The notes under the pieces were generated by a model. The model was given only the letters and a program-made list of their open reading frames with translations. It was not told the DNA's origin and ran no database searches. From contig BNVH01000075.1 of the NCBI GenBank assembly GCA_025997955.1, positions 1-17,036 of the forward strand: DNA of 17,036 bases, in the 5' to 3' direction. This stretch comes from Synergistales bacterium (GTDB lineage Bacteria; Synergistota; Synergistia; Synergistales; Aminobacteriaceae). The stretch's first letter is position 1. Each line of letters opens with the position of its first letter. Below, one piece after another: positions 6,679 through 14,149 of this stretch. The position numbers were made by a program, and so were the translations under genes.

Positions 6679-7832
6679 TTAAACAAGTCGCCCAAACTTC
6701 CCTCGGGTTTCGCCTTGACCGCGTCTCGCTCGTCGTCGCCGATTTCGTGAAAAATATCGGATAAAGTAGGCATACGGTCGACCTCTATCGCGCCTATGTC
6801 GATTTTCCAGTTTGTCAGCCTTGCCGACAATCTTACGTTTTGCCCGGATTTGCCGATGGCCAAAGAAAGCTGTCCAGGATAGACGTACACTTGCACGGCT
6901 CTGTCTTGGTTCAAAACCGGCTCGACCTTGGAGACTTTTGCGGGAGAAAGCGCGTTTCGGATGTAAATCAAAGGATCTGAGCTCCATACGATGACGTCGA
7001 TTTTTTCACCGGCAAGCTCGTTGCTGACGGCTTTTATGCGAGATCCGTCGTTGCCGACACACGCCCCGACCGGGTCTACGTTCGAGTCGTTTGTGGCGAG
7101 CGCTACTTTCGCTCTGGCTCCGCCCTCTCTCACGATATTTTTGATCTCGATAACCCCGTCGCGAATCTCCGGAATTTCGAGCTCCATCAGCTTGCGCAAA
7201 AGCCCCGGATGCGTGCGCGACACGACTATACGCGGGCCGCGCGTCGTCTGGCGCACGTCAAGGATGTAAAATTTCATACGCTCGCCCGGAATGTATTTTT
7301 CTCTGGGGATACGCTCCTCCTTGGGGAGAATGGCCTCGGCTTTCTCCGTGAGCCTGACCAAAATATGGTCGTCCTCAGCCTTGAATACGACTCCCGTCAT
7401 CATTTCCCCGACTCTGCCGTAAAAGTCATCGTAGATGGCCTGACGCTCGGCGTCTTTCAGACGCTGTATAATCACTTGCCGAGCGGTTTGAGCCGCGATG
7501 CGCCCAAAATCCTCGGGGTTTTTCTCAATATTGATGATCTCCCCAACCGTGACCTTTTTAAAGCCCAAATTTTTCGCGTCAGCGAGCGTTATCTCCGTAT
7601 CCGGCGATTCGAGTGGGCCGTCCGTCGTCTTTACAACAGTTCGCACTTCGCTGACGGATATGTCTCCGCTCTCGAAGTTTACTTTAACCTCAAGATTTTG
7701 GTTTCCGCCCTGATATTTTTTATAGGCGGAACCCAAGGCGTGTTGGAGGCTTTCGGCTATGAGCTCGGCTGAGAGGTTTCGTTCTTTGGTTATTTGCTCC
7801 AAAGCAAGCATGAAGTCCTTTCCTAATTGCAT
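6675..7832 (-). CDS. nusA: Transcription termination/antitermination factor NusA
   Basis: NusA binds RNA polymerase and nascent RNA and controls pausing, termination and antitermination. The 385-residue form has the N-terminal RNAP-binding domain (1 to about 125), an S1 domain (about 133-200; GEMMTGVVFKAEDDHILVRL), then two KH domains with GNDG in the first and GKSG (327-330) in the second. It lacks the acidic repeats of the enterobacterial protein, as in Firmicutes. ATG 7832 has a strong RBS (GGGAGG, 8 bases upstream). It follows rimP by 17 bases, and its stop overlaps the next start (ATGA). Confidence 0.97.
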   Translation of the reverse strand: MQLGKDFMLALEQITKERNLSAELIAESLQHALGSAYKKYQGGNQNLEVKVNFESGDISVSEVRTVVKTTDGPLESPDTEITLADAKNLGFKKVTVGEIINIEKNPEDFGRIAAQTARQVIIQRLKDAERQAIYDDFYGRVGEMMTGVVFKAEDDHILVRLTEKAEAILPKEERIPREKYIPGERMKFYILDVRQTTRGPRIVVSRTHPGLLRKLMELEIPEIRDGVIEIKNIVREGGARAKVALATNDSNVDPVGACVGNDGSRIKAVSNELAGEKIDVIVWSSDPLIYIRNALSPAKVSKVEPVLNQDRAVQVYVYPGQLSLAIGKSGQNVRLSARLTNWKIDIGAIEVDRMPTLSDIFHEIGDDERDAVKAKPEGSLGDLFK

Positions 7833-7849
7833 TTACTTACCCTCCCGCG

Positions 7850-8446
7850 CTAATCGTTATCTTGATGATTTTCTTGTGGTTCATGGCTTACCTTGTCAGT
7901 TTGATTTTTGGCGCGCTTTTTAGTGTTTACTTTGGGCTTTTTCGGCTTTAAATCCGAGAAGACAAGCGACGCGCGCAATATTTGCTCAAAAGGAATGACG
8001 CGAAGTCCCTCTTCGGTCAAAAGCGTGACGGATTCCGCGCCGCTATCATATATACGCCCGACATGAGTTTTGTGTCCGTCCAAAAGCTCGGCGGTTCTGA
8101 CACGCGCCTCTTTGCCCTTAAAACGCTCGTAATCAGCCGCCTTAAAGAGCGGACGCTCAAGACCTGGAGAACTGACCTCGAGATAATATCTGTCAAGCCA
8201 TTTTGCGGCGTCATAGCTCTCCTGAGCGTCGGCGCCGCTTGAATCGTCTAAAAATCTACTGACGGCGCCCGACACCGTCTCGCAGTCGGATACGGTTATA
8301 CCGCCCAGCGTATCTATCAGGACTCTGAGTATGGATTGCCCGCGTTCAGACGTCAAGGCTACATTCACGCACTCGTACCCGAGAGTCGTGACGATGTCTT
8401 CTATATGTTTAAATAAAACGTCAGTTTCCTTATTTTCCGTATTCAA
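7850..8446 (-). CDS. rimP: Ribosome maturation factor RimP
   Basis: RimP assists 30S assembly. The 198-residue protein contains the family signatures DCETVSGAVSRFLDD (about 54-68) and LEVSSPGLERPL (89-100), followed by the SH3-like C-terminal domain. The last about 30 residues are a lysine-rich then polar extension (KPKKPKVNTKKRAKN and onward) beyond the usual end. The start is TTG at 8446, 8 bases after a strong AAGGAG (8455-8460 on the - strand); no ATG is better placed. It is first in the operon, behind a promoter at 8537-8565 and a leader hairpin at 8470-8493. Confidence 0.94.
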   Translation of the reverse strand: MNTENKETDVLFKHIEDIVTTLGYECVNVALTSERGQSILRVLIDTLGGITVSDCETVSGAVSRFLDDSSGADAQESYDAAKWLDRYYLEVSSPGLERPLFKAADYERFKGKEARVRTAELLDGHKTHVGRIYDSGAESVTLLTEEGLRVIPFEQILRASLVFSDLKPKKPKVNTKKRAKNQTDKVSHEPQENHQDND

Positions 8447-8469
8447 AAAACACGCTCCTTATAAATAAA

Positions 8470-8493
8470 GAGAGTGGGCGCAAACCCACTCTC
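8470..8493 (-). promoter_or_regulatory. Leader hairpin with U-rich tail before rimP
   Basis: On the - strand GAGAGTGGG pairs perfectly with CCCACTCTC (9 bp, 6-nt loop) and is followed by TTTATTTAT and then the rimP RBS. It lies inside the predicted 5' UTR, between promoter and start codon. It could be an attenuator or a protected 5' leader controlling the operon. It is a weak fit to an ordinary terminator because the U-tract is interrupted and no gene lies upstream on this strand. Confidence 0.7.
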
Positions 8494-8536
8494 AAAATAG
8501 AAGACTGTCCATAAGAAGTTATTTTGATTAATTAGT

Positions 8537-8565
8537 ATTATACATGCAAAGAACAAAAAATACAA
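8537..8565 (-). promoter_or_regulatory. Sigma-70-type promoter of the rimP-ribF operon
   Basis: On the - strand TTGTAT (8560-8565) and TATAAT (8537-8542) are separated by 17 bases. Start of transcription is predicted near 8530, giving an RNA leader of about 80 nt. It is the only strong promoter candidate upstream of rimP, and the opposite-strand gene begins about 50 bases away, so the region is divergent. Confidence 0.7.
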
Positions 8566-8620
8566 ATCTGCTCACGCGCGATTTTAGAGTCTGAATATTT
8601 TTTATCAACGGGGCAATAAC

Positions 8621-9424
8621 TTGACAGAAGACGCCTCGCGGCGCGAAAATAGTTGCGAGGTGAGCGGAGTGGAGACTGATAATTTAATCGGCAAGTCATG
8701 GCCTGAAGATTTTCCTTTGATCGTAGCGTTGTCGCATACTTGGGAAATGCAAGAATCTCCCGATTATCGAGCAGCAAAAAGCGGAGACCGAGAGGCTGGA
8801 GCAAGGCTGATTCTTGACGTTACACAAGGCGAAACTCAACAAGAAATGTTGCGCAAACTGGGAGAGGACTATCCGGACGCCATTGTGGTTCCTATACATG
8901 CTGAGGAGATGAATGGTCGAAATCAAATTCCAAGCCTTCTTGTAGAATACATAGGCGACATGACAGGCTTAGAAATTGATGATAGCATTGTACAATCTGA
9001 TAGAATTGGTAGAACGGATTCCAGCGCTTGGGACAGAATGGCAAATCGACCGAGCTTCGATGGGTCGGTTCAGTTCGGTCGAAAGTATATTCTTGTTGAT
9101 GACGTAATAACTCAGGGAGGAACTTTGAGCGAGTTGCGTCGTTACATCGAAGCAAACGGCGGCGAAGTAGTGCAGATGGTCACTATTGGAGCTGCACGCA
9201 ACAGTACGATCATGGCCTTGACGGAGAAAAACAAACGTAAACTTGAAAGGCAATATGGCCGTGAAGCATTGCAGGCATTTTCAAAGGAGGTGGGTCTTTA
9301 TGGCGGAAATTACGAAGCCTTCACAAACTCAGAAGCCAGACAGCTCTTGGAGGCCGGGTCCCTTGACGAGGCAAGAAATCGAATCCTTGAGGCAAGACAG
9401 AAAAGAAACGGCTCGGTTCGCTAG
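8621..9424 (+). CDS. Phosphoribosyltransferase-domain protein of mobile-element type
   Basis: The frame is open from 8588; I give the TTG at 8621, but GTG 8669 (after GAGG) is equally likely. From TTG it has 267 residues. The diagnostic feature is the PRPP-binding loop VDDVITQGGT (159-168 from the TTG), preceded by PIHAEE (91-96) and the segment FDGSVQFGRKYI. The segment FPLIVALSHTWEM (31-43), the PRTase core and the C-terminal SLDEARNRILEAR resemble phosphoribosyltransferase modules found at the ends of large polyproteins and accessory loci of conjugative or phage-like elements. No such polyprotein precedes it here, so this may be the surviving C-terminal part. Substrate is unknown. The end overlaps the next small gene. 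Confidence 0.75.
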   Translation: MTEDASRRENSCEVSGVETDNLIGKSWPEDFPLIVALSHTWEMQESPDYRAAKSGDREAGARLILDVTQGETQQEMLRKLGEDYPDAIVVPIHAEEMNGRNQIPSLLVEYIGDMTGLEIDDSIVQSDRIGRTDSSAWDRMANRPSFDGSVQFGRKYILVDDVITQGGTLSELRRYIEANGGEVVQMVTIGAARNSTIMALTEKNKRKLERQYGREALQAFSKEVGLYGGNYEAFTNSEARQLLEAGSLDEARNRILEARQKRNGSVR

Positions 9425-9467
9425 AGCGCTTTTCAAGGAACACAGACTGAATCAGACAGCGAAATAA
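9300..9467 (+). CDS. Small hypothetical protein, 55 residues
   Basis: ATG 9300 follows a strong AGGAGG with about 9 bases spacing, clearly better than the upstream ATG at 9243, which has no RBS. The product begins MAEITKPSQTQKPDSSWRPG and is basic and helical at its C-terminus (EIESLRQDRKETARFARALF). I do not recognise a named family. It overlaps the end of the phosphoribosyltransferase gene by 125 bases in another frame, so the two are probably translationally coupled parts of one mobile-element module. Confidence 0.65.
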   Translation: MAEITKPSQTQKPDSSWRPGPLTRQEIESLRQDRKETARFARALFKEHRLNQTAK

Positions 9468-9491
9468 ACGCCGAGGGCCGTCCCGAGAGGG

Positions 9492-9527
9492 GGCGACAAT
9501 TATGCATTAATATTGACATGTGTCGCC
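9492..9527. repeat. Inverted repeat over the -35 box (candidate operator)
   Basis: GGCGACA (9492-9498) and TGTCGCC (9521-9527) are perfect 7-bp inverted copies 22 bases apart. They bracket an ATGCAT-centred AT-rich stretch and overlap the TTGACA box at 9513-9518. Such a site could bind a dimeric repressor, for example a protein of the downstream trio controlling its own promoter. Confidence 0.5.
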
Positions 9528-9541
9528 GATAGACATACGAT
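9513..9541 (+). promoter_or_regulatory. Sigma-70-type promoter of the DUF3791-DUF3990 operon
   Basis: A consensus -35 TTGACA (9513-9518) and -10 TACGAT (9536-9541) are 17 bases apart. Transcription should start near 9548, directly before a GGAGG, giving a very short leader. This marks the trio as its own transcription unit. Confidence 0.7.
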
Positions 9542-9560
9542 ATGCGCGGAGGTGGATGTT

Positions 9561-9626
9561 ATGCTTAACGCAGTTTCAAAATCAGATCGTAAATCCGTCA
9601 GACTTCAGTATTATGGCGAGCTATAA
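9561..9626 (+). CDS. 21-residue ORF at the head of the DUF3791-DUF3990 operon
   Basis: ATG 9561 lies 8 bases after GGAGG (9548-9552), the best RBS in the operon, and encodes MLNAVSKSDRKSVRLQYYGEL before TAA at 9624-9626. It overlaps the DUF3791-like frame (possible start ATG 9613) by 14 bases. It could be a leader peptide that delivers ribosomes to the next gene, or the remnant of a small antitoxin. I recognise no family. Confidence 0.4.
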   Translation: MLNAVSKSDRKSVRLQYYGEL

Positions 9627-9648
9627 TCCAAAATCCGAGAGTGTCACA

Positions 9649-9867
9649 ATGACCAAAGAGCAACTTGACTTCGCGGTATTTTGCGTTGAGAGCGTTGCGG
9701 ACAGCCTGAATATGACGGGTGATGAAGTCTACAGACTTATGGTCGATGAAAGCGACATTCTTGACGGCTACATTATACAGTTTTGCGACACGCTTCACAC
9801 GCAAGGCAAAGAGTATATCGTGCGTGAATTAACTGAAGTTATGCGCGAGAGAGGTATTAGTATATGA
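9649..9867 (+). CDS. DUF3791-like small protein
   Basis: From ATG 9649 the protein has 72 residues (MTKEQLDFAVFCVESVADSL and onward). It matches the DUF3791 pattern as I recall it: a helical start with FAVFCVE, then SGxEV-type text (here MTGDEVYRLMVDES), then the CDTLHTQGKEYIVREL segment. The frame stays open upstream (ATG 9613 and ATG 9556 are alternatives), but 72 residues is the usual family size. RBS is weak (GAGAG), so coupling to the 21-residue ORF is plausible. The stop overlaps the next start (ATGA). The family commonly neighbours DUF3990; an antitoxin or partner role is inference. Confidence 0.75.
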   Translation: MTKEQLDFAVFCVESVADSLNMTGDEVYRLMVDESDILDGYIIQFCDTLHTQGKEYIVRELTEVMRERGISI

Positions 9868-10343
9868 TTTTATACCACGGTTCTTATACAGCGGTTCCAA
9901 AACCGGGCATAGCTTTCTCAAGGATTTTTTTGGACTTTGGCGCAGGGTTTTACACAACACCTTATAAAGAACAGGCGAAAAAGTGGACGGATAGAATAGT
10001 GAGCCGAAGAGGAATAGCCTATATTTCGACGTATGAGCTTGATGATGCCGCTTTTGAAAGGTTGCATGTACTGGAATTTGACAACTATTCTAAAGAGTGG
10101 CTTATGTTTGTCGTCAACTGTCGGAATGGTAGCGCCGCCCCAGAAGAATACGATATTATTTCAGGTAGCGTCGCAAACGATAAAGTGTTTGATACGATTG
10201 AGGAATATTTGAATGGATATAAAACGTGGACGGAAACTTTGGGGCGTTTGCGTTATGAAAAGCCAAACTGGCAGTATTGTTTCAAGAAGCAGGAGGCTAT
10301 GGATAAACATTTGCGCTTTATTTCGGCGGAGGTTGTAAAATGA
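9864..10343 (+). CDS. DUF3990-like protein, putative ADP-ribosyltransferase-type toxin
   Basis: This 159-residue protein begins MILYHGSYTAVPKPGI, an N-terminal (Y/H)G(S/T) pattern like the NAD-binding strand of ADP-ribosyltransferases. The segment DFGAGFYTTPYKEQAKKW (24-41) resembles the G-x-GFY-T-x4-QA-x-W stretch of DUF3990. YDIISGSVANDKV (96 to about 108) is the third recognisable block. ADP-ribosyltransferase activity is inferred from these motifs and is untested. It is translationally coupled on both sides by ATGA overlaps with a DUF3791-like gene and a third small gene, an arrangement typical of toxin-antitoxin or defence operons. Target is unknown. Confidence 0.78.
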   Translation: MILYHGSYTAVPKPGIAFSRIFLDFGAGFYTTPYKEQAKKWTDRIVSRRGIAYISTYELDDAAFERLHVLEFDNYSKEWLMFVVNCRNGSAAPEEYDIISGSVANDKVFDTIEEYLNGYKTWTETLGRLRYEKPNWQYCFKKQEAMDKHLRFISAEVVK

Positions 10344-10555
10344 ACAGCAAACGTAGGATTTTATTAGAGCACAAGTTCATTAGAATTATAGAATGTCTGT
10401 CAGAGAAGCTACCGCTCCGAAAATCAATGGATATTCTATATCGTTCTCAAGCATATAAGGAAATGATTAGCGGTATTTCTGATACGCACTGCCGAAGTGA
10501 CAAATATCTTGCCGACGAATTGCTTCGCGAAGCGCAGGGCGACGTTAAAAATTAG
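10340..10555 (+). CDS. Third small protein of the DUF3791-DUF3990 operon
   Basis: ATG 10340 overlaps the stop of the DUF3990-like gene (ATGA). The 71-residue product is basic and helical, with LRKSMDILYRSQAYKEMISG and DTHCRSDKYLADELL as the most family-like stretches. Similar small proteins ending in a CxSDxYLAxE-type motif occur beside DUF3990 genes, but I cannot assign a function. It could be an antitoxin, an adaptor, or a DNA-binding regulator of the operon. After the stop, 10556-10609 stays open in the frame of the next gene without a good start codon. Confidence 0.7.
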   Translation: MNSKRRILLEHKFIRIIECLSEKLPLRKSMDILYRSQAYKEMISGISDTHCRSDKYLADELLREAQGDVKN

Positions 10556-10609
10556 CGAATCTTTGCCGAGCTGGCGTTTTCAGTCGAGAACCGCGAAAGA
10601 TTTAAGGAG

Positions 10610-13600
10610 ATGCTTCATTTGGATAATACTATTTATACTCAGTCATACTATGCAAAATGCTTAGGTGTTGACTATTCAGATAAAGAAGTTTGGACGCCTG
10701 TTTTTGAAAAAATAGCGGACAGAATAATAGAAGATTTTCACCCCAAAACTACCCTTGATGTGGGGTGCGCCTGGGGATATTTAGTAGCCGCTCTGAGAGA
10801 TAGGGGGGTGCGGGCTTACGGCGTCGATATCTCCGAATACGCGATAAAAAATGTACGCGAGGACATTCGACAGTTCTGCTTTGCAGCTTCCATCACTGAA
10901 CCATTGCCCGAATCACTGCCGCAAAATTATGATTTGGTAACTTGCATTGAAGTTTTGGAGCACATGGACGAAGCGGAAGGCGCTATCGCGGTAAAAAATC
11001 TTTGCGGCTGCAGTGACAAAATAATATTCACTTCGTCGCCGGATGACATTACGGAACAGACGCACTACAACGTTCAGCAAATCGAATACTGGAGCAAACG
11101 CTTCGCGCAAAATGGTTTTACGCGTTCTCTCGCTTATATTCCCGATTATATTGCTCCGCATGGAGTTTTTTTTCAAAAAGCGGATATATCTATTCCAAAT
11201 CTTGTCGACGCGTATGAAAGACAACTCAGAATTACGAACGCAAACCTAAACCTTGCGAGGAACAGCTGCGCCTCACTGCAAAACGAGCTCAATCTCAGAG
11301 AGCAGTCGCTTTTTTCTCAGGACGAGCACGAAGTTGTTTTGTATCTCGACGACGGCTCCGGCTTTACCGAAGACGCCATATTGAAAAAGACGTGCAAATC
11401 CGAAGGACAGCGCTTGAATTTGAACGTGTCGTTCGGCATTCCGTCCGGCATCCAAAAAATTCGATTCGACCCCGCCAATAGTTCCTGTGTAATAAAGGAC
11501 TTGCGAATAACTTCCGACAAAGGAGTTTTGTCTTATAGCGCAAACGGCTATAAATTTGAAGAATATTATGTCTTTTTAAGCAGTGACCCCCAGGTTCATA
11601 TATCATATGAGGATAACATTTCTTGGATAGTCGTCAGCGCGCGGATATATAAATACGACACGACAATATTCATGGATATATTTACAAGGGCAAAGATAAG
11701 CATTGACGAATCTAAAAACGCCTTAGAGTCAACGCTTGCGCAATACGCGTCTTTACAGAGCGAACTCGACACAAAAAAAGAAGAGCTTGCCAACGCTAAA
11801 AAAGAGATTACAAATACCCTTGAGGAATTTTTGGCGCTCAAGCTCAGACTTGGAAGCAACGAAGGATTATTGGCCGAGACACAGAAAAATCTCGCCAAGT
11901 CGGAAGATAACGCCGCAGCTTTGCAAGATGAAATTAGTTCCGTTTCTTTGAAGTTAGATTTAGCCAATGGTGAATTGGCATCCTGCCATGACGCGCTAAA
12001 AGCCGTAGAGAGGTTAGGAAATAAAGAAACTACCGAGCTAAGGGATACTCAAACAGTGTTAGAGAACAATTTGCAACAGGCGCGCCAAGAACTGAACGCG
12101 ACGCAGGTCGCTTTATCATCCGCGCAAGGCATGGTTGACACTTTCACGCGTTCGACGTTTTGGCGCATGACAAAACCTCTGCGAGTTGTCTGTGATTTCA
12201 TAAAATCATTATTGCGTTCAAAACCGAAGACAAAGCCAGAGCCTGATACGTCACCCGCTCCCGCTTTGGCCCCGGAAGCGATAGACCCAGACCCCGCCAC
12301 GTCAAAATACGCCGAGTGGATAGCGCTCTACGACACCATAGACGACGAAAAACGTATAGCTATCAAAAAAGCCATTAAAAAAATGAACTCTGGCTCCCCT
12401 CTTCCGTTGATTAGTGTCGTGATGCCGGTTTACAACCCGCCTGTCCATATACTGCGGGAGGCGATAGACTCCGTAATGAAGCAGCTCTACCCATACTGGG
12501 AGCTCTGTATAGCCGACGACGCGTCGCCCAATCCCGAAATCAGGGATATATTAAGCCAATACGCCGCAAAAGACAAACGCGTAAAAGTCCACTTCCGCGA
12601 CGAGAACGGCCACATCTCCGAGGCCAGCAACAGCGCGCTATCGCTGGCGCTGGGGGAGTTTGTGGCCCTTTTGGACCACGACGACGTTTTGCCGGAAAAC
12701 GCCCTGTATGAAGTCGCCCGCGCTATAAAGGAGAACCCTGTCGCCTGCCTTTTTTACAGCGACGAGGACAAGTTGGACTTTCAAAGCAGACGCCGCGACC
12801 CGTATTTTAAGCCGGACTGGAATCCAGACCTTTTTCTTTCCCACAACCTTTTTACACATCTTGGTGTTTATAAAAGAAATCTGTTGCTCGAAATTGGAGG
12901 ATTTCGGGTCGGGTTTGAAGGCGCTCAGGATTATGATTTGGTATTGCGCTGCATAGAGGTTGTAGGACACAGCGCGGTTTGCCATATACCTAAGATTCTG
13001 TATCATTGGCGCATGACACTTGAAAGCACCGCTGCTGGGCCTGATAAAAAACCCTACGCCATACATGCCGCAGTGCAAGCAATTTCGGAATCTCTGGAAC
13101 ATCAAAATATTATGGCTACAGTTACGGAGTTCATGCCCGGAAGAGGGCTTATCCGAGTGAAATATAAATTGCCGGATGTTCTTCCAAAAGTGTCAATCAT
13201 CATTCTCACACGGGACAAATTGGAGTTTCTTGAAAAATGCATAAATAGTATCCAATCAAAAACTATATATTCAAATTATGAGATTATCATAGTTGATAAC
13301 GGAAGCGTCGAGGAGGAGACTTCCGAGTATTTAAAAAATATCTCTCAAAAGCCAAACGTAAAAGTTCTCCGTGATGATGGACTGTTTAATTATTCCAGAT
13401 TGAATAACATTGCTGTAGACGCCTGCAATGGAGAGATTGTCTGTCTTCTTAATAATGACATAGAAGTCATTACTTCTGACTGGCTTGGTGAGATGGTTAG
13501 CCATGCTGTGCGCCCAGGCATAGGTGCCGTAGGATCAAGACTATGGTATCCCAACGATACGCTTCAACATGGTGGTGTAATGTTGGGTGTCGTGGGCGTA

Positions 13601-14023
13601 GCTATTCATATTCATCATGCAATAACACGCGACAACCCAGGATATTTTGGCAGAGCATGGTTGATACAAAACTTCTCTGCCGTAACTGGGGCATGCATGA
13701 TGATTAAAAAATCTATATATCAAGAACTCGGCGGATTGGACGAAAAAAATCTTTCCGTAGCGTGTAACGATGTGGATTTTTGCATTCGCGTTCGTGATGC
13801 TGGATATCGTAATCTCTGGACTCCTTTCGCTGAGCTTTATCATCATGAGTCTGCGTCACGCGGCTACGAGATAACTCTGGAAAAACAGGAACGTTTCAGG
13901 AAGGAAACGGAATATATGAAGAAGACACATGGAGATAAACTGCTGAAAGACCCGGCCTATAATCCGAATTTATCTCTGACGGACTCATTTGCGCTTGCGT
14001 TTCCTCCGAGGTTTTATAGATGA
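10610..14023 (+). CDS. Multidomain methyltransferase - coiled coil - double GT2 glycosyltransferase
   Basis: This 1,137-residue protein probably builds and modifies a surface glycan at the inner face of the membrane. Residues 1 to about 200 are a SAM methyltransferase (motif I TLDVGCAWGY 48-57; CIEVLEHM 112-119). About 238-350 is a beta-rich domain of unknown role. About 363-510 is a long coiled coil, followed by FWRMTKPLR and a Pro-rich linker. A first GT2 domain starts at 599 (DDAS 636-639, DHDD 689-692, QDYD 773-776) and a second at 859 (DNGS 896-899, NNDIE 948-952, NDVD 1053-1056). Both keep their acidic catalytic motifs. AAGGAG directly abuts ATG 10610, so TTG 10619, 9 bases after it, may be the true start. 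No other glycan gene is in view. It could serve O-antigen, capsule or S-layer glycosylation. Confidence 0.9.
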   Translation: MLHLDNTIYTQSYYAKCLGVDYSDKEVWTPVFEKIADRIIEDFHPKTTLDVGCAWGYLVAALRDRGVRAYGVDISEYAIKNVREDIRQFCFAASITEPLPESLPQNYDLVTCIEVLEHMDEAEGAIAVKNLCGCSDKIIFTSSPDDITEQTHYNVQQIEYWSKRFAQNGFTRSLAYIPDYIAPHGVFFQKADISIPNLVDAYERQLRITNANLNLARNSCASLQNELNLREQSLFSQDEHEVVLYLDDGSGFTEDAILKKTCKSEGQRLNLNVSFGIPSGIQKIRFDPANSSCVIKDLRITSDKGVLSYSANGYKFEEYYVFLSSDPQVHISYEDNISWIVVSARIYKYDTTIFMDIFTRAKISIDESKNALESTLAQYASLQSELDTKKEELANAKKEITNTLEEFLALKLRLGSNEGLLAETQKNLAKSEDNAAALQDEISSVSLKLDLANGELASCHDALKAVERLGNKETTELRDTQTVLENNLQQARQELNATQVALSSAQGMVDTFTRSTFWRMTKPLRVVCDFIKSLLRSKPKTKPEPDTSPAPALAPEAIDPDPATSKYAEWIALYDTIDDEKRIAIKKAIKKMNSGSPLPLISVVMPVYNPPVHILREAIDSVMKQLYPYWELCIADDASPNPEIRDILSQYAAKDKRVKVHFRDENGHISEASNSALSLALGEFVALLDHDDVLPENALYEVARAIKENPVACLFYSDEDKLDFQSRRRDPYFKPDWNPDLFLSHNLFTHLGVYKRNLLLEIGGFRVGFEGAQDYDLVLRCIEVVGHSAVCHIPKILYHWRMTLESTAAGPDKKPYAIHAAVQAISESLEHQNIMATVTEFMPGRGLIRVKYKLPDVLPKVSIIILTRDKLEFLEKCINSIQSKTIYSNYEIIIVDNGSVEEETSEYLKNISQKPNVKVLRDDGLFNYSRLNNIAVDACNGEIVCLLNNDIEVITSDWLGEMVSHAVRPGIGAVGSRLWYPNDTLQHGGVMLGVVGVAIHIHHAITRDNPGYFGRAWLIQNFSAVTGACMMIKKSIYQELGGLDEKNLSVACNDVDFCIRVRDAGYRNLWTPFAELYHHESASRGYEITLEKQERFRKETEYMKKTHGDKLLKDPAYNPNLSLTDSFALAFPPRFYR

Positions 14024-14101
14024 AAGAGTTGACGCGATTAACTTGCGGGTGATGTATGATATTTAATAGAAGGTGGAATATCGACAAAAGGGCGCGCGGA
14101 T

Positions 14102-14149
14102 ATGGCAATAGCTTCTTGGTCAAAAATTTTATGGGGGCGATATTTATGA
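14102..14149 (+). CDS. 15-residue ORF overlapping the antitoxin start
   Basis: ATG 14102 opens a 15-codon frame (MAIASWSKILWGRYL) ending TGA at 14147-14149, which overlaps the ATG of the Panacea gene (TTATGA). An AGGG lies about 9 bases upstream. It could couple translation into the antitoxin gene. The evidence is only position and length. Confidence 0.25.
   Translation: MAIASWSKILWGRYL

Noticed and set aside
9467..9491. GC-rich gggccgtcccgagaggggg as a terminator after the 55-residue gene
   Set aside because: No stem longer than about four base pairs forms and no T-tract follows.
11596..11967. 123-codon open frame on the - strand inside the glycosyltransferase gene
   Set aside because: It is antisense to the coiled-coil region, has no RBS or family resemblance, and its serine-rich text mirrors the repetitive codons of the real gene.
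14029..14060. TTGACG and TATGAT before the Panacea gene as a promoter
   Set aside because: The spacing is 20 bases, outside the usual 16-18, and neither box is close to consensus.
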